The notes below the pieces were generated by a model, which saw nothing but the letters and a program-made list of their open reading frames with translations, ran no database searches and had not been told where the DNA came from. Shown in pieces: positions 39,001 through 54,010 of a stretch of DNA of 64,000 nt. Every line of letters begins with the position of its first letter. Positions within the stretch are counted from its first letter, which is position 1. Both the position numbers and the translations under genes were made by a program. The stretch is from Paragordius varius (taxonomy: Eukaryota; Nematomorpha): positions 9,238,001 through 9,302,000 of the forward strand of contig OZ176056.1 in assembly GCA_964247055.1 (NCBI GenBank). Direction: 5' to 3'.

Positions 39001-42000
39001 TAACTTTTTAGTGTTTTCAACAATCAAACATATATTTTCACCATTCAATAATTTTTCCAACAATCAAAATATGTTCCTTAATAACTTTTAGTGTTTTCAA
39101 CAATCAAACATATATTTTTATCAATCAAATAATTTTTCCAATAATCAAAATATATTGCCCAATAACTTTTTAGTGTTTCCAACAATCAAACATATATTTA
39201 AAACATTCATTTTATATTTCTAACAATGAAAATATGTTGCCTAATAACATTTTAGTGTTTTCAACAAACAAACATATATTTTTATCAATCAAATAAATAT
39301 TCCAACAATCAAAATATGTTGCCTAATAACATTTTAGTGTTTCCAACAATCAAATAATATATTTTTAACAATCAAATAATTTTTTGAAGAATCAAAATAT
39401 GTTGCCCAATAACTTTTTAGTGTTTCCAACCATCAAACATAGATTTTTATCAATCAAATAATTTTTCCAATAATCAAAATATATTGCCCAATCTTTTTAG
39501 TGTTTCCAACAATCAAACATATATTTTTATCAATCAAATAATTTTTCCAATAATCAAAATATATTGCCCAATAACTTTTTAGTGTTTCCAACAATCAAAC
39601 ATATATTTAAAACATTCATATTATATTTCTAACAATGAAAATATGTTGCCTAATAACATTTTAGTGTTTCCAACAATCAAACATATATTTTTAACAATCA
39701 AATAATTTTTTGAAGAATCAAAATATGTTGCCTAATAACTTTTTAGTGTTTCCAACAATCAAACATATATTTTTATCAATCAAATAAATTTTCCAATAAT
39801 CAAAATATATTGCCTAATAACTTTTTAGTGTTACCAACAATCAAACATATATTTAAAACATTCATATTATATTTCTAACAATGAAAATATGTTGCCTAAT
39901 AACATTTTAGTGTTTTCAACAATCAAACATATATTTTTATCAATCAAATAATTTTTTGAAGAATCAAAATATGTTGCTTTATCACTTTTTAGTCTTTTCA
40001 ACAATCAAACATATATTTTTATCAATCAAATAATTTTTCCAATAATCAAAATATATTGCCCAATAACTTTTTAGTGTTTCCAACAATCAAACATATATTT
40101 TTATCAATCAAATAATTTTTCCAACAATCAAAATATGTTGCCCAATAACTTTTTAGTGTTTCCAACAATCAAACATATATTTTTATCAATCAAATAATTT
40201 TTCCAACAATCAAAATATGTTGCCCAATAACTTTTTAGTGTTTCCAACAATCAAACATATATTTTTATCAATCAAATAAATTTTCCAACAATCAAAATAT
40301 GTTGCCCAATAACTTTTTAGTGTTTCCAACAATCAAACATATATTTTTATCAATCAAATAAATTTTCCAACAATCAAAATATGTTGTCCAATAACTTTTT
40401 AGTGTTTTCAACAATCAAACATATATTTTCACCATTCAATAATTTTTCCAACAATCAAAATATGTTCCTTAATAACTTTTAGTGTTTTCAACAATCAAAC
40501 ATAAATTTTTATCAATCAAATAATTTTTCCAACAATCAAGTATGTTGCCCAATAACTTTTTAGTGTTTCCAACAATCAAACATTTATTTTTATCAATCAA
40601 ATAATTTTTCCAGAAATCAAAATATGTTGCCTAATAATTTTTTAGTGTTTCCAACAATCAAACATATATTTTCAACATTCAAAAAATTTTTCCAAAAATC
40701 AAAATATGTTGCCCATTGACTTTTTAGTGTTTCCAACAATCAAACATATATTTTTATCAATCAAATAATTTTTCCAACAATCAAAATATGTTGCCCAATA
40801 ACTTTTTAGTGTTTCCAACAATCAAACATATATTTTTATCAATCAAATAATTTTTCCAACAATCAAAATATGTTGCCTAATAACTTTTTAGTTTTTCCAA
40901 CAATCAAACATATATTTTTATCAATCAAATAATTTTTCCAATAATCAAAATATGTTGCCTAATAACTTTTTAGTGTTTCCAACAATCAAACATATATTTT
41001 TATCAATCAAATAATTTTTCCAACAATCAAAATATGTTGCCTAATAACTTTTTAGTTTTTCCAACAATCAAACATATATTTTTATCAATCAAATAATTTT
41101 TCCAACAATCAAGTTATGTTGCCCAATAACTTTTTAGTGTTTCCAACAATCAAACATATATTTTTATCAATCAAATAATTTTTCCAACAATTAAAATATG
41201 TTGCCCAATAACTTTTTAGTGTTTCCAACAATCAAACATATATTTTTATCAATCAAATAATTTTTCCAACAATTAAAATATGTTGCCCAATAACTTTTTA
41301 GTGTTTCCAACAATCAAACATATATTTTTATCAATCAAATAATTTTTCCAACAATCAAGTTATGTTGCCCAATAACTTTTTAGTGTTTCCAACAATCAAA
41401 CATATATTTTTATCAATCAAATAATTTTTCCAACAATCAAAATATGTTGCCTAATAACTTTTTACTTTTTCCAACAATCAAACATATATTTTTATCAATC
41501 AAATAATTTTTCCAACAATCAAAATATGTTGCCCAATAACTTTTTAGTGTTTCCAACAATCAAACATATATTTTTATCAATCAAATAATTTTTCCAACAA
41601 TCAAAATATGTTGGCTAATAACTTTTTAGTGTTTTCAACAATCAAACATATATTTTCACCATTCAATAATTTTTCCAACAATCAAAATATGTTCCTTAAT
41701 AACTTTTAGTGTTTTCAACAATCAAACATAATTTTTATCAATCAAATAATTTTCCCACAATCAAAATATGTTGCCTAATAACTTTTTAGTGTTTCCAACA
41801 ATCAAACATATATTTTTATCAATCAAATAATTTTTCCAACAATTAAAATATGTTGGCTAATAACTTTTTAGTGTTTCCAACAATCAAACATAAATTTTTA
41901 TCAATCAAATAATTTTTCCAACAATCAAAATATGTTGCCCAATAACTTTTTAGTGTTTCCAACAATCAAACATATATTTTTATCAATCAAATAATTTTTC

Positions 42001-42132
42001 CAACAATCAAAATATGTTGGCTAATAACTTTTTAGTGTTTTCAACAATCAAACATATATTTTCACCATTCAATAATTTTTCCAACAATCAAAATATGTTC
42101 CTTAATAACTTTTAGTGTTTTCAACAATCAAA
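36085..42132 (+). repeat. Near-identical tandem duplication, 3024-bp period
   Basis: The stretch 36085-39108 repeats as 39109-42132. Rare markers keep a shift of exactly 3024 bp: CCAACCATC at 36402 and 39426, TGCTTTATCAC at 36951 and 39975, and CCCATTGAC at 37688 and 40712. The only difference noticed is T at 37984 against C at 41008, so the copies are extremely similar. The period is about 37 monomers. The copy junction lies inside a TTTTCAACAATC unit. A further 406-bp displacement (ACATAATTTTTATC near 41726 and 42132) follows at the right edge. Confidence 0.9.
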
Positions 42133-45100
42133 CATAATTTTTATCAATCAAATAATTTTCCCACAATCAAAATATGTTGCCTAATAACTTTTTAGTGTTT
42201 CCAACAATCAAACATATATTTTTATCAATCAAATAATTTTTCCAACAATCAAAATATGTTGGCTAATAACTTTTTAGTGTTTTCAACAATCAAACATAAA
42301 TTTTTATCAATCAAATAATTTTTCCAACAATCAAGTATGTTGCCCAATAACTTTTTAGTGTTTCCAACAATCAAACATTTATTTTTATCAATCAAATAAT
42401 TTTTCCAACAATCAAGTTATGTTGCCCAATAACTTTTTAGTGTTTCCAACAATCAAACATATATTTTTATCAATCAAATAATTTTTCCAACAATCAAAAT
42501 ATGTTGCCCAATAACTTTTTAGTGTTTCCAACAATCAAACATAAATTTTTATCAATCAAATAATTTTTCCAACAATCAAGTATGTTGCCCAATAACTTTT
42601 TAGTGTTTCCAACAATCAAACATTTATTTTTATCAATCAAATAATTTTTCCAACAATCAAGTTATGTTGCCCAATAACTTTTTAGTGTTTCCAACAATCA
42701 AACATATATTTTTATCAATCAAATAATTTTTCCAACAATCAAAATATGTTGCCCAATAACTTTTTAGTGTTTCCAACAATCAAACATATATTTTTATCAA
42801 TCAAATAATTTTTCCAACAATCAAAATATGTTGTCCATTAACATTTTAGTGTTTTCAACAATTAAACATATATTTTTATCAATCAAATAATTTTTCCAAC
42901 AATAAAATATGTTGCCTAATAACTTTTTAGTGTTTTCAACAATTAAACATATATTTTTATCAATAAAATAATTTTTCCAACAATCAAAATATGTTGTCCA
43001 TTAACATTTTAGTGTTTTCAACAATTAAACATATATTTTTATCAATCAAATAATTTTTCCAACAATAAAATATGTTGCCTAATAACTTTAGTGTTTTCAA
43101 CAATCAAACATATATTTTTATCAATAAAATAATTTTTCCAACAATCAAAATATGTTGCCTAACTTTTTAGTGTTTCCAACAATCAAACATATATTTTTAT
43201 CAATCAAATAATTTTTCCAACAATCAAAATATGTTGCGCAATAACTTTTTAGTGTTTTCAACAATCAAACATATATTTTTATCAATCAAATAATTTTTCC
43301 AACAATCAAAATATGTTGTCCATTAACATTTTAGTGTTTTCAACAATTAAACATATATTTATATCAATCAAATAATTTTTCCAACAATCAAAATATGTTG
43401 CCTAACTTTTTAGTGTTTCCAACAATCAAACATATATTTTTATCAATCAAATAATTTTTCCAACAATCAAAATATGTTGCCTAATAACTTTTTAGTGTTT
43501 TCAACAATCAAACATATATTTTTATCAATCAAATAATTTTTCCAACAATCAAAATATGTTGTCCATTAACATTTTAGTGTTTTCAACAATTAAACATATA
43601 TTTATATCAATCAAATAATTTTTCCAACAATCAAAATATGTTGCCTAACTTTTTAGTGTTTCCAACAATCAAACATATATTTTTATCAATCAAATAATTT
43701 TTCCAACAATAAAATATGTTGCCTAATAACTTTAGTGTTTTCAACAATCAAACATATATTTTTATCAATCAAATAATTTTTCCAACAATCAAAATATGTT
43801 GTCCATTAACATTTTAGTGTTTTCAACTATTAAACATATATTTTTATCAATTAAATAATTCTTCCAACAATCAAAATATGTTGCCTAATAACTTTAGTGT
43901 TTTCAACAATCAAACATATATTTTTATCAATCAAATAATTTTTCCAACAATCAAAATATGTTCCCCAATAACATTTAGTGTTATCAACTATTAAACATAT
44001 ATTTTTATCAATCAAATAATTTTTCAAACAATCAAAATATGTTGCCTAATAACTTTTTAGTGATTTCAACAATCAAACATATATTTTTATCAATCAAATA
44101 ATTTTTCCAACAATCAAAATATGTTGCCCAATAACTTTTTAGTGTTTTCAACTTAAGCATATATTTTTATCAATCAAATAATTTTTCCAACAATCAAAAT
44201 ATGTTGCCTAATAAATTTTTAGTGTTTTCAACAATCAAACATATATTTTTATCAATCAAATAATTTTTCCAACAATCAAAATATGTTGCCTAATAACTTT
44301 TTAGTGTTTTCAACAATTAAACATATATTTTTATCAATCAAATAATTTTTCCAACAATCAAAATATGTTGCCTAATAAATTTTTAGTGTTTTCAACAATC
44401 AAACATATATTTTTATCAATCAAATAATTTTTCCAACAATCAAAATATGTTGCCTAATAAATTTTTAGTGTTTTCAACAATAAAACATATATTTTTATCA
44501 ATCAAATAATTTTTCCAACAATTAAAATATGTTGCCCAATAACATTTTAGTGTTTTCAACTATTAATTATCAATCAAATAATTTTTCCAACAATCAAAAT
44601 ATGTTGCCCAATAACTTTTTAGTGTTTTCAACAATTAAACATATATTTTTATCAATCAAATAATTTTTCCAACAATCAAAATATGTTGCCTAATAACTTT
44701 TTAGTGTTTTCAACAATCAAACATATATTTTTATCAATCAAATAATTTTTCCAACAATCAAAATATGTTGTCCATTAACATTTTAGTGTTTTCAACTATT
44801 AAACATATATTTTTATCAATTAAATAATTCTTCCAACAATCAAAATATGTTGCCTAATAACTTTTTAGTGTTTTCAACAATCAAACATATATTTTTATCA
44901 ATCAAATAATTTTTCCAACAATCAAAATATGTTGTCCATTAACATTTTAGTGTTTTCAACTATTAAACATATATTTTTATCAATCAAATAATTTTTTAAA
45001 CAATCAAAATATGTTGCCTAATAACTTTTTAGTGTTTTCAACAATTAAGCATATATTTTTATCAATCAAATAATTTTTCCAACAATCAAAATATGTTGCC

Positions 45101-46022
45101 TAATAAATTTTTCGTGTTTTCAACAATCAAACATATATTTTTATCAATCAAATAATTTTTCCAACAATCAAAATATGTTGCCTAATAAATTTTTAGTGTT
45201 ATCAACAATCAAACATATATTTTTATCAATCAAATAATTTTTCCAACAATCAAAATATGTTGTCCATTAACATTTTAGTGTTTTCAACTATTAAACATAT
45301 ATTTTTATCAATCAAATAATTTTTCCAACAATCAAAATATGTTGCCCAATAACTTTTTAGTGTTTTCAACAATTAAGCATATATTTTTATCAATCAAATA
45401 ATTTTTCCAACAATCAAAATATGTTGCCTAATAAATTTTTCGTGTTTTCAACAATCAAACATATATTTTTATCAATCAAATAATTTTTCCAACAATCAAA
45501 ATATGTTGCCTAATAAATTTTTAGTGTTTTCAACAATAAAACATATATTTTTATCAATCAAATAATTTTTCCAACAATCAAAATATGTTGCCTAATAAAT
45601 TTTTAGTGTTTTCAACAATCAAACATATATTTTTATCAATCAAATAATTTTTCCGACAATCAAAATATGTTGCCTAATAACCTTTTAGTGTTTCCAACAA
45701 TCAAACATATATTTTTATCAATCAAATAATTTCAACAATTAAAATATGTTGCCTAATAACTTTTTAGTGTTTTCAACAATCAAACATATATTTTTATCAA
45801 TCAAATAATTTTTCCAACAATCAAAATATGTTGCCTAATAACTTTTTAGTGTTTTCAACAATTAAACATATATTTTTATCAACCAAATAATTTTTCAACA
45901 ATCAAAATATGTTGCCCAATAACTTTAGTGTTTTCAACAATCAAACATATATTTTTATCAATCAAATAATTTTTCCAACAATCATAATATGTTGCCCAAT
46001 AACATTTAGTGTTTTCAACAAT
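42133..46022 (+). repeat. Satellite domain: GTCCATTAAC and TAAATTTTTAG variants, left part
   Basis: Units carry TTGTCCATTAACATTTTAG, GCCTAATAAATTTTTAG, CAACAATAAAATATG and shortened GCCTAACTTTTTAG. The order of variants between about 43.3 and 44.6 kb resembles that at 46.3-48.4 kb, so this looks like an older, more rearranged relative of the 2433-bp duplication to its right. Truncated units with CTATTAATTATCAATC (about 10 bp lost) appear at about 44563. Confidence 0.75.
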
Positions 46023-49000
46023 TAAACATATATTTTTATCAATCAAATAATTTTTCCAACAATCAAAATATGTTGCCTAATAACTTTTTAGTGTTTTCAA
46101 CAATCAAACATATATTTTTATCAATCAAATAATTTTTCCAACAATCAAAATATGTTGTCCATTAACATTTTAGTGTTTTCAACAATTAAACATATATTTT
46201 TATCAATCAAATAATTTTTCCAACAATAAAATATGTTGCCTAATAACTTTTTAGTGTTTTCAACAATCAAACATATATTTTTATCAATCAAATAATTTTT
46301 CCAACAATCAAAATATGTTGTCCATTAACATTTTAGTGTTTTCAACAATTAAACATATATTTATATCAATCAAATAATTTTTCCAACAATCAAAATATGT
46401 TGCCTAACTTTTTAGTGTTTCCAACAATCAAACATATATTTTTATCAATCAAATAATTTTTCCAACAATCAAAATATGTTGCCTAATAACTTTTTAGTGT
46501 TTTCAACAATCAAACATATATTTTTATCAATCAAATAATTTTTCCAACAATCAAAATATGTTGTCCATTAACATTTTAGTGTTTTCAACAATTAAACATA
46601 TATTTTTATCAATCAAATAATTTTTCCAACAATAAAATATGTTGCCTAATAACTTTTTAGTGTTTTCAACAATCAAACATATATTTTTATCAATCAAATA
46701 ATTTTTCCAACAATCAAAATATGTTGTCCATTAACATTTTAGTGTTTTCAACAATTAAACATATATTTATATCAATCAAATAATTTTTCCAACAATCAAA
46801 ATATGTTGCCTAATAACTTTTTAGTGTTTTCAACAATCAAACATATATTTTTATCAATCAAATAATTTTTCCAACAATCAAAATATGTTGTCCATTAACA
46901 TTTTAGTGTTTTCAACTATTAAACATATATTTTTATCAATTAAATAATTCTTCCAACAATCAAAATATGTTGCCTAATAACTTTAGTGTTTTCAACAATC
47001 AAACATATATTTTTATCAATCAAATAATTTTTCCAACAATCAAAATATGTTCCCCAATAACATTTAGTGTTATCAACTATTAAACATATATTTTTATCAA
47101 TCAAATAATTTTTCAAACAATCAAAATATGTTGCCTAATAACTTTTTAGTGTTTTCAACTTAAGCATATATTTTTATCAATCAAATAATTTTTCCAACAA
47201 TCAAAATATGTTGCCTAATAAATTTTTAGTGTTTTCAACAATCAAACATATATTTTTATCAATCAAATAATTTTTCCAACAATCAAAATATGTTGCCTAA
47301 TAACTTTTTAGTGTTTTCAACAATTAAACATATATTTTTATCAATCAAATAATTTTTCAAACAATCAAAATATGTTGCCTAATAACTTTTTAGTGTTTTC
47401 AACTTAAGCATATATTTTTATCAATCAAATAATTTTTCCAACAATCAAAATATGTTGCCTAATAAATTTTTAGTGTTTTCAACAATCAAACATATATTTT
47501 TATCAATCAAATAATTTTTCCAACAATCAAAATATGTTCCCCAATAACATTTAGTGTTATCAACTATTAAACATATATTTTTATCAATCAAATAATTTTT
47601 CAAACAATCAAAATATGTTGCCTAATAACTTTTTAGTGTTTTCAACTTAAGCATATATTTTTATCAATCAAATAATTTTTCCAACAATCAAAATATGTTG
47701 CCTAATAAATTTTTAGTGTTTTCAACAATCAAACATATATTTTTATCAATCAAATAATTTTTCCAACAATCAAAATATGTTGCCCAATAACTTTTTAGTG
47801 TTTTCAACTTAAGCATATATTTTTATCAATCAAATAATTTATCCAACAATCAAAATATGTTGCCTAATAAATTTTTAGTGTTTTCAACAATCAAACATAT
47901 ATTTTTATCAATCAAATAATTTTTCCAACAATCAAAATATGTTGCCCAATAACTTTTTAGTGTTTTCAACAATTAAGCATATATTTTTATCAATCAAATA
48001 ATTTTTCCAACAATCAAAATATGTTGCCTAATAAATTTTTAGTGTTTTCAACAATCAAACATATATTTTTATCAATCAAATAATTTTTCCAACAATCAAA
48101 ATATGTTGCCTAATAACTTTTTAGTGTTTTCAACAATTAAACATATATTTTTATCAATCAAATAATTTTTCCAACAATCAAAATATGTTGCCTAATAAAT
48201 TTTTAGTGTTTTCAACAATCAAACATATATTTTTATCAATCAAATAATTTTTCCAACAATCAAAATATGTTGCCTAATAAATTTTTAGTGTTTTCAACAA
48301 TAAAACATATATTTTTATCAATCAAATAATTTTTCCAACAATTAAAATATGTTGCCCAATAACATTTTAGTGTTTTCAACTATTAATTATCAATCAAATA
48401 ATTTTTCCAACAATCAAAATATGTTGCCCAATAACTTTTTAGTGTTTCCAACAATCAAACATATATTTTTATCAATCAAATAATTTTTCCAACAATCAAA
48501 ATATGTTGCCTAATAACTTTTTAGTGTTTTCAACAATCAAACATATATTTTTATCAATCAAATAATTTTTCCAACAATCAAAATATGTTGTCCATTAACA
48601 TTTTAGTGTTTTCAACAATTAAACATATATTTTTATCAATCAAATAATTTTTCCAACAATAAAATATGTTGCCTAATAACTTTTTAGTGTTTTCAACAAT
48701 CAAACATATATTTTTATCAATCAAATAATTTTTCCAACAATCAAAATATGTTGTCCATTAACATTTTAGTGTTTTCAACAATTAAACATATATTTATATC
48801 AATCAAATAATTTTTCCAACAATCAAAATATGTTGCCTAACTTTTTAGTGTTTCCAACAATCAAACATATATTTTTATCAATCAAATAATTTTTCCAACA
48901 ATCAAAATATGTTGCCTAATAACTTTTTAGTGTTTTCAACAATCAAACATATATTTTTATCAATCAAATAATTTTTCCAACAATCAAAATATGTTGTCCA

Positions 49001-50888
49001 TTAACATTTTAGTGTTTTCAACAATTAAACATATATTTTTATCAATCAAATAATTTTTCCAACAATAAAATATGTTGCCTAATAACTTTTTAGTGTTTTC
49101 AACAATCAAACATATATTTTTATCAATCAAATAATTTTTCCAACAATCAAAATATGTTGTCCATTAACATTTTAGTGTTTTCAACAATTAAACATATATT
49201 TATATCAATCAAATAATTTTTCCAACAATCAAAATATGTTGCCTAATAACTTTTTAGTGTTTTCAACAATCAAACATATATTTTTATCAATCAAATAATT
49301 TTTCCAACAATCAAAATATGTTGTCCATTAACATTTTAGTGTTTTCAACTATTAAACATATATTTTTATCAATTAAATAATTCTTCCAACAATCAAAATA
49401 TGTTGCCTAATAACTTTAGTGTTTTCAACAATCAAACATATATTTTTATCAATCAAATAATTTTTCCAACAATCAAAATATGTTCCCCAATAACATTTAG
49501 TGTTATCAACTATTAAACATATATTTTTATCAATCAAATAATTTTTCAAACAATCAAAATATGTTGCCTAATAACTTTTTAGTGTTTTCAACTTAAGCAT
49601 ATATTTTTATCAATCAAATAATTTTTCCAACAATCAAAATATGTTGCCTAATAAATTTTTAGTGTTTTCAACAATCAAACATATATTTTTATCAATCAAA
49701 TAATTTTTCCAACAATCAAAATATGTTGCCTAATAACTTTTTAGTGTTTTCAACAATTAAACATATATTTTTATCAATCAAATAATTTTTCAAACAATCA
49801 AAATATGTTGCCTAATAACTTTTTAGTGTTTTCAACTTAAGCATATATTTTTATCAATCAAATAATTTTTCCAACAATCAAAATATGTTGCCTAATAAAT
49901 TTTTAGTGTTTTCAACAATCAAACATATATTTTTATCAATCAAATAATTTTTCCAACAATCAAAATATGTTCCCCAATAACATTTAGTGTTATCAACTAT
50001 TAAACATATATTTTTATCAATCAAATAATTTTTCAAACAATCAAAATATGTTGCCTAATAACTTTTTAGTGTTTTCAACTTAAGCATATATTTTTATCAA
50101 TCAAATAATTTTTCCAACAATCAAAATATGTTGCCTAATAAATTTTTAGTGTTTTCAACAATCAAACATATATTTTTATCAATCAAATAATTTTTCCAAC
50201 AATCAAAATATGTTGCCCAATAACTTTTTAGTGTTTTCAACTTAAGCATATATTTTTATCAATCAAATAATTTATCCAACAATCAAAATATGTTGCCTAA
50301 TAAATTTTTAGTGTTTTCAACAATCAAACATATATTTTTATCAATCAAATAATTTTTCCAACAATCAAAATATGTTGCCCAATAACTTTTTAGTGTTTTC
50401 AACAATTAAGCATATATTTTTATCAATCAAATAATTTTTCCAACAATCAAAATATGTTGCCTAATAAATTTTTAGTGTTTTCAACAATCAAACATATATT
50501 TTTATCAATCAAATAATTTTTCCAACAATCAAAATATGTTGCCTAATAACTTTTTAGTGTTTTCAACAATTAAACATATATTTTTATCAATCAAATAATT
50601 TTTCCAACAATCAAAATATGTTGCCTAATAAATTTTTAGTGTTTTCAACAATCAAACATATATTTTTATCAATCAAATAATTTTTCCAACAATCAAAATA
50701 TGTTGCCTAATAAATTTTTAGTGTTTTCAACAATAAAACATATATTTTTATCAATCAAATAATTTTTCCAACAATTAAAATATGTTGCCCAATAACATTT
50801 TAGTGTTTTCAACTATTAATTATCAATCAAATAATTTTTCCAACAATCAAAATATGTTGCCTAATAACTTTTTAGTGTTTCCAACAAT
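46023..50888 (+). repeat. Tandem duplication, 2433-bp period
   Basis: The stretch 46023-48455 repeats as 48456-50888. Markers with a constant shift of 2433 bp are TGCCTAACTTTTTAG (46401 and 48834), TAAGCATAT (47161, 47405, 47648 and 47810 against 49594, 49838, 50081 and 50243) and the truncated CTATTAATTATC. Differences are few, for example C at 48429 against T at 50862. A 243-244 bp trimer, marked by CTTAAGCATAT, is amplified inside each copy. Confidence 0.87.
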
Positions 50889-53800
50889 CAAACATATATT
50901 TTTATCAATCAAATAATTTTCCCAACAATCAAAATATGTTGCCTAATAACTTTTTAGTGTTTTCAACAATCAAACATATATTTTTATCAATCAAATAATT
51001 TTTCCAACAATCAAAATATGTTGTCCATTAACATTTTAGTGTTTTCAACTATTAAACATATATTTTTATCAATTAAATAATTCTTCCAACAATCAAAATA
51101 TGTTGCCTAATAACTTTTTAGTGTTTTCAACAATCAAACATATATTTTTATCAATCAAATAATTTTTCCAACAATCAAAATATGTTGTCCATTAACATTT
51201 TAGTGTTTTCAACTATTAAACATATATTTTTATCAATCAAATAATTTTTCCAACAATTAAAATATGTTGCCCAATAACATTTTAGTGTTTTCAACTATTA
51301 ATTATCAATCAAATAATTTTTCCAACAATTAAAATATGTTGCCCAATAACTTTTTAGTGTTTCCAACAATCAAACATATATTTTTATCAATCAAATAATT
51401 TTCCCAACAATCAAAATATGTTGCCTAATAACTTTTTAGTGTTTTCAACAATCAAACATATATTTTTATCAATCAAATAATTTTTCCAACAATCAAAATA
51501 TGTTGTCCATTAACATTTTAGTGTTTTCAACTATTAAACATATATTTTTATCAATTAAATAATTCTTCCAACAATCAAAATATGTTGCCTAATAACTTTT
51601 TAGTGTTTTCAACAATCAAACATATATTTTTATCAATCAAATAATTTTTCCAACAATCAAAATATGTTGTCCATTAACATTTTAGTGTTTTCAACTATTA
51701 AACATATATTTTTATCAATTAAATAATTCTTCCAACAATCAAAATATGTTGCCTAATAACTTTTTAGTGTTTTCAACAATCAAACATATATTTTTATCAA
51801 TCAAATAATTTTTCCAACAATCAAAATATGTTGTCCATTAACATTTTAGTGTTTTCAACTATTAAACATATATTTTTATCAATTAAATAATTCTTCCAAC
51901 AATCAAAATATGTTGCCTAATAACTTTTTAGTGTTTTCAACAATCAAACATATATTTTTATCAATCAAATAATTTTTCCAACAATCAAAATATGTTGTCC
52001 ATTAACATTTTAGTGTTTTCAACTATTAAACATATATTTTTATCAATTAAATAATTCTTCCAACAATCAAAATATGTTGCCTAATAACTTTTTAGTGTTT
52101 TCAACAATCAAACATATATTTTTATCAATCAAATAATTTTTCCAACAATCAAAATATGTTGTCCATTAACATTTTAGTGTTTTCAACTATTAAACATATA
52201 TTTTTATCAATCAAATAATTTTTTAAACAATCAAAATATGTTGCCTAATAACTTTTTAGTGTTTTCAACAATTAAGCATATATTTTTATCAATCAAATAA
52301 TTTTTCCAACAATCAAAATATGTTGCCTAATAAATTTTTAGTGTTATCAACTATTAAACATATATTTTTATCAATCAAATAATTTTTCCAACAATCAAAA
52401 TATGTTGCCTAATAACTTTTTAGTGTTTTCAACAATTAAACATATATTTTTATCAATTAAATAATTCTTCCAACAATCAAAATATGTTGCCTAATAACTT
52501 TTTAGTGTTTTCAACAATCAAACATATATTTTTATCAATCAAATAATTTTTCCAACAATCAAAATATGTTGTCCATTAACATTTTAGTGTTTTCAACTAT
52601 TAAACATATATTTTTATCAATCAAATAATTTTTCCAACAATCAAAATATGTTGCCCAATAACTTTTTAGTGTTTTCAACAATTAAGCATATATTTTTATC
52701 AATCAAATAATTTTTCCAACAATCAAAATATGTTGCCTAATAAATTTTTCGTGTTTTCAACAATCAAACATATATTTTTATCAATCAAATAATTTTTCCA
52801 ACAATCAAAATATGTTGCCTAATAAATTTTTAGTGTTATCAACTATTAAACATATATTTTTATCAATCAAATAATTTTTCCAACAATCAAAATATGTTGC
52901 CTAATAACTTTTTAGTGTTTTCAACAATTAAACATATATTTTTATCAATCAAATAATTTTTCCAACAATCTAAATATGTTGCCTAATAAATTTTTAGTGT
53001 TTTCAACAATCAAACATATATTTTTATCATTCAAATAATTTTTCCAACAATCAAAATATGTTGCCTAATAAATTTTTAGTGTTTTCAACAATAAAACATA
53101 TATTTTTATCAATCAAATAATTTTTCCAACAATTAAAATATGTTGCCCAATAACATTTTAGTGTTTTCAACTATTAATTATCAATCAAATAATTTTTCCA
53201 ACAATCAAAATATGTTGCCTAATAAATTTTTAGTGTTTTCAACAATAAAACATATATTTTTATCAATCAAATAATTTTTCCAACAATCAAAATATGTTGC
53301 CTAATAACTTTTTAGTGTTTTCAACAATTAAACATATATTTTTATCAATCAAATAATTTTTCCAACAATCAAAATATGTTGCCTAATAAATTTTTAGTGT
53401 TTTCAACAATCAAACATATATTTTTATCATTCAAATAATTTTTCCAACAATCAAAATATGTTGCCTAATAAATTTTTAGTGTTTTCAACAATTAAACATA
53501 TATTTTTATCAATCAAATAATTTTTCCAACAATTAAAATATGTTGCCCAATAACATTTTAGTGTTTTCAACTATTAATTATCAATCAAATAATTTTTCCA
53601 ACAATCAAAATATGTTGCCTAATAAATTTTTAGTGTTTTCAACAATAAAACATATATTTTTATCAATCAAATAATTTTTCCAACAATCAAAATATGTTGC
53701 CTAATAACTTTTTAGTGTTTTCTACAATCAAACATATATTTTTATCAATCAAATAATTTTTCCAACAATCAAAATATGTTGTCCATTAACATTTTAGTGT

Positions 53801-54010
53801 TTTCAACTATTAAACATATATTTTTATCAATTAAATAATTCTTCCAACAATCAAAATATGTTGCCTAATAACTTTTTAGTGTTTTCAACAATCAAACATA
53901 TATTTTTATCAATCAAATAATTTTTCCAACAATCAAAATATGTTGTCCATTAACATTTTAGTGTTTTCAACTATTAAACATATATTTTTATCAATCAAAT
54001 AATTTTTTAA
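50889..54010 (+). repeat. Satellite domain: 164-bp dimer run (GTCCATTAAC)
   Basis: GTCCATTAAC occurs at 51505, 51669, 51833, 51997 and 52161, each 164 bp or two monomers apart. A GTCCATTAAC-ATTTTAG unit alternates with a GCCTAATAACTTTTTAG unit, joined by the private variant TTAAATAATTCTTCC. This is the clearest dimeric higher-order repeat in the window. The right part (52.3-54 kb) mixes TAAATTTTTAG units and truncated CTATTAATTATC units at about 53173 and 53575. Confidence 0.85.
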
